A stretch of 64,000 bases of DNA from Chitinophagales bacterium (GTDB taxonomy: Bacteria > Bacteroidota > Bacteroidia > Chitinophagales > CAIOSU01). Location: assembly GCA_026003335.1 (NCBI GenBank), contig BPHB01000001.1, positions 1,448,591-1,512,590 on the forward strand. Direction: 5' to 3'. The position numbers and the translations under genes are program-made. A model generated the notes under the pieces. The model saw only the letters and a program-made list of their open reading frames with translations, did no database searches and was not told the origin of the DNA. Positions 7,495 to 17,124 of this stretch are shown here, in pieces; the first letter of the stretch is position 1; each line of letters begins with the position of its first letter.

Positions 7495-10293
7495 CTATCT
7501 TATGAGTGTAACGCTTCCTTTAATTTGTTTTTCCTGCCCATCATCAAACACCGCCCTTACATAATACACATACACACCCGGTGTTGCTTTTTTTTCTTTT
7601 ATTGTCCCATCCCATCCCACTCGGGTACCATCCTGGGTTTCAAATACTTTCTGCCCCCATCGATTGAAAATCTGAAAGTCAGCCGAAGCTATGGAGATTC
7701 CTAAAACTTTCAAAATATCGTTTTCCCCGTCACCGTCTGGTGTGAAGGCATTCGGAACCACCACGATCAGCTCATTTGCTACTTCAACTATGATCGTATC
7801 ACGGTAGCTGCAGCTGGTGGTTGTATCGGTAACATGGAATACGTAGGTTGATGTGCTGACCGGTGAAGCATAAGGTTGCTGGCAATCTGTGCAGCTTAAT
7901 CCATTTGCGGGAATCCAGTCGTACAAGTAATTGTTGCCGGAAGGATCAATAATCGGCATGAGCTGAATTTCCTGCCCGAGATTGATTTTTATCCGATTGG
8001 TGTCAAAAGAAACCTCCACCGGAGGGTAGGCTTGCAATGTCACTGTGGAATCTGTTTCACACATTTGCTGGTCAGAAACCTTAACTGTATAGGCTCCAGC
8101 GGTTAATCCGGTATAAGCAGACTCACTTTGCCAGGAATTACTATTCATGGCATACTGATAAGGAGGTGTTCCTCCGAATGCTGTAATATGGATAACTCCG
8201 CCCGCCTCTCCGATACAGGGGCGTATAACATCTACTGCAAGAGATAAAGCGGGAGGTTCCTCAACGACCAGAGAAGTCAGAGAGTCTATGCACCCATTGT
8301 CATCAATCACTGTTACGGAATAAAGGCCCGCAGCAAGGTTGGCTGCTACAGGCATATTTTGCTGGTTAGACCAGAGGTATTGATATGGAGGAGTACCACC
8401 GGTAGCCGAAACCAACAAGATACCGTCATTCAGCCCAAAGCACGACACATCCACCGTATTTTGCAGGCTTAAAGACAGCGGTAAGGGTTCCCCTATCGTT
8501 ACCGAATCTTCTTTTATGCAATTGTTGACATCTGTTACAGACACATAATAGGTGCCGGCTGCCAGACCGGAGGCAATGGAATCCTGGGCGAGGGTGCTCC
8601 ATTGATACATGAATGGTCGTGTGCCGCCCGCAATCACCTGCACTACAGCTTCCCCGTCAGAAGAGCCATTACAGGAGGCCGGTGTCACCTGCCAGTTGAG
8701 CACCATATCCGGAGGCTGTACGATAGTTACGGTTCTGCTTTGAGAACATCCTAGCGTATCGGTGATCGTAACCGTATATACCCCTGCTGGTAAGCCGCTT
8801 ACGGTAGCCGTATTCTGCGGTGGTTGCAAAGCCCACCGGAAGGTATAATTGACTGTGTCGCCCTGCACGGAAGCACTGGCACCTCCGTCTGAACCATTGA
8901 AACAGCTAACAGGAGTGGTACCAAGACTAATCGAAAAACTGTCTGGTTGACCCACTGCAGCATTATCTACTGCTACACAACCGCTGTCATCAGTCACTGT
9001 AACAGTATATGTGCCGGCAGCCAGACCTGTTACCAGGGAACCGGTCTGATTATTCTGCCATAAGTAGCTATACGGTGGGGTCCCTCCGGAAACAGAAACC
9101 CCTACACTGCCATCCTGATATCCAAAGCAGGAAGCATCTGTGGCAAATGTAGTAGTTGTCAGTGCCGGAGGTTGGGTAATGGCTACAGCGTCACTCACGG
9201 TGCAACCGCTATAATCTGTCAGGGTAACTGAATAAGTACCTGCTACAAGGAGATCGGCTACGGGACCTATAGTTCCATTTTGCCAGATAAAAGCATAGCC
9301 GGGCGTTCCTCCGCTGGCGGCAGCAATAGCTCTTCCCGTGTTGGCACCGAAACAATCTACATGCTGGGCCGTCAGCGTTAATACCAGAGGCGGAGGCACA
9401 GTTATTTCCACAGTGTCTGAAGCCTGGCAATTATTGTTGTCCGTAACCGTGACCGAATAAATACCAGCAGGGAGATTAAACAATGTATCTGACATGACAC
9501 CGGAGTTGGTTTGGCTGGTGCTCCACACGAAAGTATAAGGCGGTTCTCCTCCGACAGGAACAGAAACAGCATTTCCATCACTTACTCCGTTACATCCCAG
9601 ATTCTGACCGAACACATTTACATTGTATGTATTGTAAAAGTATACTTCCACCGTATCAGTTGCAAAGCAGGTTCCATCCGTAACTCTCACAACGTAAAAG
9701 GTGGTATCCGTTGGAGTAGCAACGGGGTTAGAAATATTGGGATCACTTAAAGTAGTTGTGGGTGTCCACGAGTAGGTAAATACTCCCTGCGGTGGAGGGC
9801 TGATGCCAAAACGCACGTTGGGACGCGAGGAAGTAGCGGTGGGGTTGGTTAGCTGGCAACCGGAAGTAAAGTCGGCCTGTGCGTACAATACAGAACTGAA
9901 AGGCGTGGCTGCATAGCGGACAATATCAGCTCCCGCGTAGCCATTATTGTCAAAGCAAATTTCAACCAGCAGATTGGAATAGCCATCCCAGTCATAGGGA
10001 TTATCAAAATTGAAGGTATTCCAACCACTGGTAGTAGTGATGTTTTTCGGATTAAAAACGATTTCAAGATTGGGCTGAAAAGCCGTACCTATCACATCCG
10101 CGCTCGTACATCCCATTTTAATGGTGAATCCTGAAAACGGGGTTAGGGAGTTTTTAAAAGCAATCTGCAAAGCCAGACTCGTCAGAATGCCGCGTTGCAT
10201 TCCACTGGCAGCTAACTCTGATTTGCGGAAAAGCATCTGCATTCTGCCGTCATGAAAGTTACCGTTAAATGGTGTGGCGTGTTGAGGTAACAT
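7495..10293 (-). CDS. SprB-repeat adhesin, C-terminal part (separated from its N-terminal part by a frameshift)
   Basis: The ATG at 10293 is probably not a real start: it lies inside a domain whose first strands are encoded in the other frame of the upstream piece (10265-12931), and the two frames join by removing one base near 10280. Parts in order: remainder of a lectin-like Bacteroidota domain (about 8-165), a PKD/Ig-like SWTP module (about 170-220), seven SprB repeats of about 75-95 residues (about 222-785, each with a C-x-G-x-x-D/N-G start, a GGTPPYxYxW core and an AGTYxVTVTDxxGC end), a final PKD-like segment, and a gliding-motility-associated C-terminal domain (about 845-932, VVPNAFTPDGDGEND). 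The last is a type B T9SS signal. If restored, the whole protein is about 1811 residues: a secreted surface adhesin. Confidence 0.85.
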   Translation of the reverse strand: MLPQHATPFNGNFHDGRMQMLFRKSELAASGMQRGILTSLALQIAFKNSLTPFSGFTIKMGCTSADVIGTAFQPNLEIVFNPKNITTTSGWNTFNFDNPYDWDGYSNLLVEICFDNNGYAGADIVRYAATPFSSVLYAQADFTSGCQLTNPTATSSRPNVRFGISPPPQGVFTYSWTPTTTLSDPNISNPVATPTDTTFYVVRVTDGTCFATDTVEVYFYNTYNVNVFGQNLGCNGVSDGNAVSVPVGGEPPYTFVWSTSQTNSGVMSDTLFNLPAGIYSVTVTDNNNCQASDTVEITVPPPLVLTLTAQHVDCFGANTGRAIAAASGGTPGYAFIWQNGTIGPVADLLVAGTYSVTLTDYSGCTVSDAVAITQPPALTTTTFATDASCFGYQDGSVGVSVSGGTPPYSYLWQNNQTGSLVTGLAAGTYTVTVTDDSGCVAVDNAAVGQPDSFSISLGTTPVSCFNGSDGGASASVQGDTVNYTFRWALQPPQNTATVSGLPAGVYTVTITDTLGCSQSRTVTIVQPPDMVLNWQVTPASCNGSSDGEAVVQVIAGGTRPFMYQWSTLAQDSIASGLAAGTYYVSVTDVNNCIKEDSVTIGEPLPLSLSLQNTVDVSCFGLNDGILLVSATGGTPPYQYLWSNQQNMPVAANLAAGLYSVTVIDDNGCIDSLTSLVVEEPPALSLAVDVIRPCIGEAGGVIHITAFGGTPPYQYAMNSNSWQSESAYTGLTAGAYTVKVSDQQMCETDSTVTLQAYPPVEVSFDTNRIKINLGQEIQLMPIIDPSGNNYLYDWIPANGLSCTDCQQPYASPVSTSTYVFHVTDTTTSCSYRDTIIVEVANELIVVVPNAFTPDGDGENDILKVLGISIASADFQIFNRWGQKVFETQDGTRVGWDGTIKEKKATPGVYVYYVRAVFDDGQEKQIKGSVTLIR

Positions 10294-12931
10294 TTACCCC
10301 TACACCTACTGTATGGATGGTGGATGTACCAACCGGAGTGCCGTTTACTCCGCAGTTTAGCTGAATAGGCGCAGGAACTCCCGTTGCCACAGCATGCAAC
10401 TGTATCGGTGAGGAAAGACACAAACTTGTATCCGGACCAGCCGTAATTCTCACAGTTGTATCTACTACTACAGTAGCATATCCCTGACCGGCACATCCCC
10501 CTTCGGTAACATTGGCAATGAAGGTGGTGGTGCCTGAAATCTGCGCCTTGGGGGAAAGGCTGGATGGATTGTCCACTGCTGCGGAAGGCGTCCAGGAGAT
10601 GACGGCATTGGTTGCCACACGCTGGCATACGCCAAAACGGATATTCGGCCGGTTGACTCCGGAAAAGGGAGAAGCCAGGTTGCATCCGCTAGCGGCATCA
10701 TCAAAATCATGGGCTACGGAACGAAAAGCCGTGGAAGTGTAGTATACCTGATCGTCACCGGAAAAGTTGGTATTATCAAAGCACACCTCTACAATCAGAT
10801 TAGATACGCCATCCCAGTCATATTGGTTGGTTAGCAGAAAGGTGTTCCATCCTGCTGTGGTGGTATAAGAAACAGGACCATAAACAATAGCCATGCCCGG
10901 AGTAAAATTGGTGGAGCTTGAAGTGCCGGGAAATTCACTGAGGCTGGTGCACCCCATACGGATGGTAAAGTTCTGGTAAGGCGCGGTACTTGCTTTTAAA
11001 CCTATATTGAAGGCGAGCTCAGTGAAGGTGCCTCCGGAAATTCCCATAGCGTTCAGCTCTGAAGCACGATAGAGATATTGTACACGACCATCTTCCCAAT
11101 ATCCACGGAAAGGCGATCCGGTTGCGGTATAGGTACCACCAGTGCCCAGGGTGAATGTCTGAGTATTGTTGTTGCAAGGGGTAATTGCCGTTCCACATAA
11201 AGTAGGCGTAGTTGTCAGACTTAGCTGAATGGTTTCCCCAGGACACACCGTATCCGGATCAGCAAACGCCCTCACGCTGGGGGCAACCCCGGAGATGCGC
11301 ACAGTAATGGAATCGGTGCGCAAACACCCCTGCGCTGAAGAAGCAGTAAGATAGTACGTAGTAGTGGCTGGCGGACTGGCTATAGGATTAGGCACTGTGG
11401 TATTACTCAATCCTGTAGCAGGTGACCACGAATAGGTATACGGCCCGTAAGCCGGCTGGCTTACGGTTGCATTGAGCTGTGCAAGAGCGTTCAGACAGAT
11501 GGCCGTATCCGGGCCTGCATCAAGAGTATAGGGTGGCTGGACATCCACAAAAACCGAATCCATGCCACAGTCGCTGGTGACATAATACATAGTTGGCACA
11601 TTAGGCGTGGCAACAGGATTGGGAATATTCGGGTTGGAAAGTCCCTGAGTTGGAGTCCACTGGAAAAAAGTGCCTCCGATAGCACTTAGCTGTATGGGCA
11701 GGCCGCAGAAAACCTGGTCATTACTAGCTATCACACGGTTAAAAACATAAATAGTAAACACAAAAGTCTGGGGTGTGGACACAGGGCATCCATCATCTTT
11801 ATAGGTGATGTGAAATAAATGCAAGCCGCTGTCGGCAGTGGTTGGTATCCAACTAAATTTTCCGGTCACCGATGCGCCCGAGCCGATAACCGTAAAGGTA
11901 GCACCCGGTATAGCCGTTGCTGCATTGGAGCTCAGAATGACGTTATTGCCGTTGGGATCAGTAATGTTGACATCAAAAGTCAACTGCGTGTTGGGGCACA
12001 TTTGAATTACGCTGGAGTCTATAAATCCCCCACCACTGATATTGTGGATGCTATTAATTGATGGAGACGTATTACTACATAGGTTAGGTGGTAACACTAC
12101 TACCTGAATATCCCGCATTGTGGTGCCGATAAGCACGCCATTGCGATACTCTTCCACAATAACCGTTATCACCGCGGTTTGCTGAATGCTGGGGGTAAAG
12201 CCCATTTGCCCGGTGAGCGGATCAAAGCCAAAGGTGCTTGTAGTTGTAGATAAAGGATAATTTACATTATAGCTACCCTGATAGGCGATAGGAACGTTAT
12301 AACCGTCACTGGGCTGCACCATGCGGTAAACCAGGGAATCGCCATCCACATCAATGGCACCGTGATTGTAATTAAACGGCACCCCGGCACAGATATAAGG
12401 CACGGGAAATGTGGTAAAGACCGGAGAGTTATCACAGATACCACTGGTATTGTTTATAGTAGCGTAGGCGTATAGATTATAGCTGGATGCACTGGCAAGG
12501 TTTGTAATGGCATTATTGCGGCAACATTCAGCATACCCGACAATCCAGTCACTGCAGGATGCCGGAAGTGTGATAACACCGGAATAAACATATTGCTGAA
12601 CTCCCGGAAGGGCGCCTCCATTGCAGCTGCTGTTGGCCAGCTGGCTGGGACACAATGGGGACACCTCCTGCGAACCCTGCAGAGTCAATGTTTGCGAGTA
12701 GGTTCCTGCCGGAATATTACATGACGGAGAAAAATAACTAACCGAAATGCTGGTAGGCGCATTGATGCCTGCACAGTCACGATAAAAGGCTACTGATATG
12801 CGATACTGATTGTTCCCCAGGCATTGAAAGGTAATGTCCGTGCCCATGGCGTGTGACCCAAGCATCTGCAGCGGCAACAGCAACCCTCCCACCGCCCACA
12901 TAGCAGCATAAAACGGCTTCATACGCAGCAT
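10265..12931 (-). CDS. SprB-repeat adhesin, N-terminal part (truncated by frameshift)
   Basis: Starts considered are ATG 12931 or 12922; both give a signal peptide ending near MLGSHA. In-frame TTG 12973 is less likely. The first 350 residues match the N-terminal region common in large Bacteroidota surface proteins (GTDITFQCLGNNQYRISVAFYRDCAG, split here as GTDITFQC then YRISVAFYRDC), followed by cadherin/Ig-like segments and PKD-like modules (FFQWTPTQGLSNPNIPNPVA, YSWSPATGLSN). A domain of about 170 residues follows (WEDGRVQYLYRASEL to NRPNIRFGVC), and the start of a second copy of that domain, cut by the stop at 10265. The next 888 residues therefore lack any sorting signal alone. The C-terminal signal is in the 7495-10293 frame. 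As it stands this piece would be exported to the periplasm but not across the outer membrane. Confidence 0.85.
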   Translation of the reverse strand: MLRMKPFYAAMWAVGGLLLPLQMLGSHAMGTDITFQCLGNNQYRISVAFYRDCAGINAPTSISVSYFSPSCNIPAGTYSQTLTLQGSQEVSPLCPSQLANSSCNGGALPGVQQYVYSGVITLPASCSDWIVGYAECCRNNAITNLASASSYNLYAYATINNTSGICDNSPVFTTFPVPYICAGVPFNYNHGAIDVDGDSLVYRMVQPSDGYNVPIAYQGSYNVNYPLSTTTSTFGFDPLTGQMGFTPSIQQTAVITVIVEEYRNGVLIGTTMRDIQVVVLPPNLCSNTSPSINSIHNISGGGFIDSSVIQMCPNTQLTFDVNITDPNGNNVILSSNAATAIPGATFTVIGSGASVTGKFSWIPTTADSGLHLFHITYKDDGCPVSTPQTFVFTIYVFNRVIASNDQVFCGLPIQLSAIGGTFFQWTPTQGLSNPNIPNPVATPNVPTMYYVTSDCGMDSVFVDVQPPYTLDAGPDTAICLNALAQLNATVSQPAYGPYTYSWSPATGLSNTTVPNPIASPPATTTYYLTASSAQGCLRTDSITVRISGVAPSVRAFADPDTVCPGETIQLSLTTTPTLCGTAITPCNNNTQTFTLGTGGTYTATGSPFRGYWEDGRVQYLYRASELNAMGISGGTFTELAFNIGLKASTAPYQNFTIRMGCTSLSEFPGTSSSTNFTPGMAIVYGPVSYTTTAGWNTFLLTNQYDWDGVSNLIVEVCFDNTNFSGDDQVYYTSTAFRSVAHDFDDAASGCNLASPFSGVNRPNIRFGVCQRVATNAVISWTPSAAVDNPSSLSPKAQISGTTTFIANVTEGGCAGQGYATVVVDTTVRITAGPDTSLCLSSPIQLHAVATGVPAPIQLNCGVNGTPVGTSTIHTVGVGVNVTSTRHTI

Positions 12932-13073
12932 TTTATAATAATCACCAACACTTAAATGTAGGAATTTTATCAAAATCTTAATAAATCCCCTCCTGGGTCA
13001 ACGTAACATTTCAAATTTGCATCTTTAACCAAAGCTTAATAAAGCGTTTTTATCGCACAAAAACCAATTAAAC

Positions 13074-14819
13074 ATGTACAGAACCCACACCTGCGGAGAA
13101 TTACGCCTAACCCATCTGCAACACAAAGTTACCCTTTGTGGCTGGATTCATAAAAGCCGCGACCTGGGCGGCATGACCTTCATTGACCTGCGCGACCGCT
13201 ATGGCATTACCCAACTGGTTTTCAATATGGAAGTAAATGCTGAACTATGCCGCCAGGCACGTGGGCTGGGCAGGGAGTATGTCATTCAGGCTAAAGGTAT
13301 TGTAGCAGAGCGCAGCAATAAAAATCCGAATCTGCCCACCGGAGAAATTGAAATATCCGTGGAAGAACTGACTGTGCTCAATCCCAGCAAAACCCCACCG
13401 TTTACCATTGAAGACCACACAGACGGGGGAGATGATCTCCGAATGAAATATCGTTACCTGGATTTACGCAGAAAACCGCTGGCAGCAAACCTGCTCCTGC
13501 GTCATCGCCTGGCTATGGAAACACGTAAATACATGGATGCGCTCGGCTTCATTGAAGTGGAAACACCCATGCTTATTAAGTCTACTCCCGAAGGTGCGCG
13601 TGATTTTGTGGTGCCTTCACGAATGAATCCAGGTGAGTTCTATGCTCTTCCGCAATCACCTCAGACCTTCAAACAGATTCTCATGGTAGCCGGCATGGAT
13701 AAATATTTTCAAATTGTAAAGTGCTTCAGAGATGAAGACCTTCGGGCAGATCGCCAGCCGGAGTTCACGCAAATTGACTGCGAAATGTCATTCATTCATC
13801 AGCAAGACGTGCTGGATACTTTTGAAGGACTTATTGCCCATTTATTTAAAACGATAAAAGGCGTTGAGCTGGGCAAAATGCCCGTAATGACTTATCAGGA
13901 GGCAATCAAAAAGTATGGCTCCGATAAGCCCGACACCCGCTTTGAAATGACTTTTGTAGAACTAAATGACTGGGCTAAAGGTAAAGGCTTTCGTGTTTTT
14001 GATGAAGCTGAGCTGGTTGTGGGTATTTGCGCAAAGGGAGCGGCTCACTATACCCGCAGGCAAATAGATGAACTCACAGAATTTGTGCGTAAGCCACAGA
14101 TCGGTGCTAAAGGTCTGGTGTATGTGCGCTACGACAGCGATGGGACATTCAAGTCATCGGTGGATAAGTTCTTCACCCCGGACGACTTTGCCCGTTGGGC
14201 CGAACAGTTTAGCGCTGCTCCGGGCGACCTGATGCTCATCCTTGCCGGGGAAGCCGACAAAACTCGTAAGGCGCTCAATGCCCTCCGCCTGGAAATGGGC
14301 AACCAGCTTGGTCTACGCAACAATGATGTATATAAGCCATTATGGGTGGTTGACTTCCCCTTGTTGGAATGGAATCCCGATGACAAGCGCTGGTATGCTA
14401 TGCATCATCCTTTCACCTCCCCAAAAGAAGAGGACATCCCGTTGCTGGACAGCGACCCCGGTAGGGTACGTGCCAATGCATACGACATGGTCATCAATGG
14501 CGTAGAGCTTGGCGGTGGCTCCGTGAGGATTCATGATAGCGCGTTGCAACAGAAAATGTTTCGCCTGCTGGGGTTCAGCGATGCAGAAGCCGAGATGAAA
14601 TTTGGCTTTCTCATGAATGCCTTTGAATATGGCGCCCCCCCGCATGGAGGCATTGCTTTCGGCTTTGATCGCCTGTGTGCCATTTTTGGCGGACAGGAAT
14701 CTATCCGCGACTTTATCGCTTTCCCCAAAAATAATGCGGGAAGAGATATGATGATTGATGCGCCCTCTCCCATCAGCGAAGAACAACTAAAGGAGCTGCA
14801 TCTGCGCCTGACCATATGA
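13074..14819 (+). CDS. aspS: Aspartate--tRNA ligase
   Basis: The 581-residue class II aminoacyl-tRNA synthetase charges tRNA-Asp. The start [11 protein letters not shown] is the usual bacterial AspRS N-terminus, followed by the OB-fold anticodon-binding domain (about 1-105, [20 protein letters not shown]), motif 2 region [18 protein letters not shown], the bacterial GAD insertion (about 290-400) and motif 3 [11 protein letters not shown] near residue 540. Length is normal for the bacterial form. Neighbours are unrelated; it is divergent from the adhesin gene across about 140 bases and stands alone as a transcription unit. Confidence 0.98.
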   Translation: MYRTHTCGELRLTHLQHKVTLCGWIHKSRDLGGMTFIDLRDRYGITQLVFNMEVNAELCRQARGLGREYVIQAKGIVAERSNKNPNLPTGEIEISVEELTVLNPSKTPPFTIEDHTDGGDDLRMKYRYLDLRRKPLAANLLLRHRLAMETRKYMDALGFIEVETPMLIKSTPEGARDFVVPSRMNPGEFYALPQSPQTFKQILMVAGMDKYFQIVKCFRDEDLRADRQPEFTQIDCEMSFIHQQDVLDTFEGLIAHLFKTIKGVELGKMPVMTYQEAIKKYGSDKPDTRFEMTFVELNDWAKGKGFRVFDEAELVVGICAKGAAHYTRRQIDELTEFVRKPQIGAKGLVYVRYDSDGTFKSSVDKFFTPDDFARWAEQFSAAPGDLMLILAGEADKTRKALNALRLEMGNQLGLRNNDVYKPLWVVDFPLLEWNPDDKRWYAMHHPFTSPKEEDIPLLDSDPGRVRANAYDMVINGVELGGGSVRIHDSALQQKMFRLLGFSDAEAEMKFGFLMNAFEYGAPPHGGIAFGFDRLCAIFGGQESIRDFIAFPKNNAGRDMMIDAPSPISEEQLKELHLRLTI

Positions 14820-14917
14820 ATGGGTTCCTGCAGGCCAGATTGGGCTTTTATCTGAATGTATTATATTGAAGAACCCTTTTTGCCCTGGTATGTTGGGCAG
14901 CACTGGAAAGCGTCTTT

Positions 14918-17083
14918 GTGAAAAGAATAATCTGCTTCAAAATCATTTCCTGCACAAGTGTATTCTCCGTGTTTTGCCTGCTGACAGGCTTCGCTTATAC
15001 CGGAGAGGCAAAGACTATGGTTTCGCTTATCATTCCGCCTGTTTTGCAGCAAAATTCTATTACCCGGATTGCCGTTGAAGATGTAACGGATTTGCTGCGC
15101 AAGGCCTGCCATTGTGAGGTGTATTGGAACAAAGACACTGCCAATGTGAAAATCATTCTTCCCGCAACAGATCCGGATGCAGAGCACCACCTAACACAGT
15201 TTGAAAAGCAATGGCCCTACCCTATTCTGCACTATCCTGAGCAGGATTATCAATGGGAATCTACCGACTCGGCAGGAGTAATCCTTTTGCGTTTATACGC
15301 CCGCACGGCTCAAGCCATCAGCTTCGGGCTTTACGGACTTCTGCAGGAAAAACTGGGATTTCAGTTTTATCATCCCCGTGAGATGATTATCCCTTCCTTT
15401 GAGCGCTGGCCCCTGCCTGCCGCATTTACCTGGAAGGCTTCTCCCCGCTTTCATAAAAGGGGATTTCATTTACATACACAACATCCCCTTGAACTGACAG
15501 AAGATTTGATGCACCCCTACAGTCCGGAATCCAGGCAACGTATCCGTGAATATATTGACTGGTTGGCCCGCAACCAGCAAAACTATTTTGAATTTAATCT
15601 GTTGGAGAGCGTCTGGCTGCCAGAATGGATTCCATATTTCCAATTTATCATTGAATATGGTCATCAACGAGGTATTCTCATGGGTGTTGACCTCTCCATG
15701 CGGATGATCCAACAGAAAGCATTTATGCTCTACCGAAATTTTCCGGCCTCCTGGCGCACCAAAAAAAAGCAGATTGACCGCAATCTTCGCCACTTATGCA
15801 AGGCAGACTGGGATGTGTTCAACATTGAATTTTCCACCACGGAATTCAGCAAAGGCAATGAAAAGAAAAAACGTGCTTTACAACGCTATATTACCGACCG
15901 TCTGGTTAACCAATATAGCATCAAACCCATGGGGCGTATGCATGTGGTGAAGGACGAAAGGATGATAGACCGCCGGGAAACAAGCAGCCAAAGCATGTCC
16001 GTTGCAGACTCTCTCCTTGACCAGAATCGCGGCATACTCATTCACACGGTGATGTTTTACTCTCTCACAGACAGCAATGCCCCTGTTTACGGCAATGAGA
16101 ATCTGCTCCATATGCTGGATGCGCTTCTTTATGAGCAGCAATACCGGGAAACCTGGTATTATCCTGAATCAGCCTACTGGATAACTTTTGATAACTCGGT
16201 GCCCATGTTTTTAGCCCCTTACCTGTCTGCACGCCTGGAAGATATTCTGCTTTGTGATTCCCTGCAGGTAACAGGGCATATCACTTTCAGCTCCGGATGG
16301 GAATGGGGCTACTGGCTGATTGACTGGAGCATTGCCCGATGGAGCTGGCAGCATGAAGAAAACGGAACAATCCGGCAGCCAAGACCGGACGATTATCTGA
16401 ATGAGTTGTTACATGATGCATCAGTAACCACAGGCCTTCTTGAAGCATTACGCCTGCAGCAGCTCTTCCTTAAAGACAGCGGCCTTATAGCATATCTTAC
16501 CGCTCAGACCGTTACTGACGAACTGCCTCGGCCTTTCAATCTGCAATTGCATCCGCGCCCAAAGCTTAGCTACCGTCAAATGTTTAAAAATCCGGAGCTG
16601 GCAGCCAAAGAACTGCAACCCGTAGTAACCTCTTTGATCCGATTTGCAAACCAAACAGACAGTATCCTTACCCACACCGAAGCTGCTTATTCCCGAAATT
16701 CACCTCAATCGCCACAGGTGGATAAAATCTTCAATGAAATTATGGATGGCTTGCGTATAACAAGCCTGCGGGCAAGACAGCGGGTAAGTATTTTCCAAGC
16801 TATGATGTATCCCAAACAACGAGAAGCTCATCTGCAAGAGGCTGAGTTAATCCGTCAACGGGCACTTCAGGTCGTCAGACGCAGGGAAGCAGAATATCGC
16901 TATCCGGTGAGCCTGCTGGCTGGACGCTACTACAGTCATACAGCCTATAATTACGGTTATCTGTATCCGGTACACAACCTGCATTTCTGGAAAAGAGAGG
17001 AAATGCAAATCAGGAAAAACCGTTGGGGACCTTTTTTTATGTCTATCTGGAACGTTGCCCGAATCATTGGCATTTCGGAATAA
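14918..17083 (+). CDS. Secreted glycoside-hydrolase-like protein of unknown specificity
   Basis: The 721-residue protein starts at GTG 14918, with a purine-rich GGAAAG about 10 bases before it. A hydrophobic segment at residues 5-25 looks like a signal peptide. Residues about 35-155 resemble the alpha/beta N-terminal domain found before the catalytic barrel in GH20, GH67 and GH115 enzymes; the best match is QAISFGLYGLLQEKLGFQFY. After SPRFHKRGFHLHT the protein looks like a TIM-barrel (YIDWLARNQQNYFEFNLL, then a long helical C-terminal half). I cannot place it in a numbered family or name a substrate, and catalytic acids cannot be assigned safely. It stands alone between aspS and an outer-membrane barrel gene on the opposite strand. 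Confidence 0.6.
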   Translation: MKRIICFKIISCTSVFSVFCLLTGFAYTGEAKTMVSLIIPPVLQQNSITRIAVEDVTDLLRKACHCEVYWNKDTANVKIILPATDPDAEHHLTQFEKQWPYPILHYPEQDYQWESTDSAGVILLRLYARTAQAISFGLYGLLQEKLGFQFYHPREMIIPSFERWPLPAAFTWKASPRFHKRGFHLHTQHPLELTEDLMHPYSPESRQRIREYIDWLARNQQNYFEFNLLESVWLPEWIPYFQFIIEYGHQRGILMGVDLSMRMIQQKAFMLYRNFPASWRTKKKQIDRNLRHLCKADWDVFNIEFSTTEFSKGNEKKKRALQRYITDRLVNQYSIKPMGRMHVVKDERMIDRRETSSQSMSVADSLLDQNRGILIHTVMFYSLTDSNAPVYGNENLLHMLDALLYEQQYRETWYYPESAYWITFDNSVPMFLAPYLSARLEDILLCDSLQVTGHITFSSGWEWGYWLIDWSIARWSWQHEENGTIRQPRPDDYLNELLHDASVTTGLLEALRLQQLFLKDSGLIAYLTAQTVTDELPRPFNLQLHPRPKLSYRQMFKNPELAAKELQPVVTSLIRFANQTDSILTHTEAAYSRNSPQSPQVDKIFNEIMDGLRITSLRARQRVSIFQAMMYPKQREAHLQEAELIRQRALQVVRRREAEYRYPVSLLAGRYYSHTAYNYGYLYPVHNLHFWKREEMQIRKNRWGPFFMSIWNVARIIGISE

Positions 17084-17124
17084 AATCAGCAAAAGTACCC
17101 TAAAAACAAGGGGTGCCCGTAAGG

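Noticed and set aside
7900-9650. Repeat-like DNA that could suggest a CRISPR or satellite
   Set aside because: The periodicity is that of SprB protein repeats of about 75-95 residues in one continuous frame; there are no short identical repeats with unique spacers.
10265-10300. Programmed ribosomal frameshift in the adhesin
   Set aside because: No slippery heptamer or run of identical bases is present at the join, and no strong downstream structure was seen; a mutation or sequencing error is simpler.
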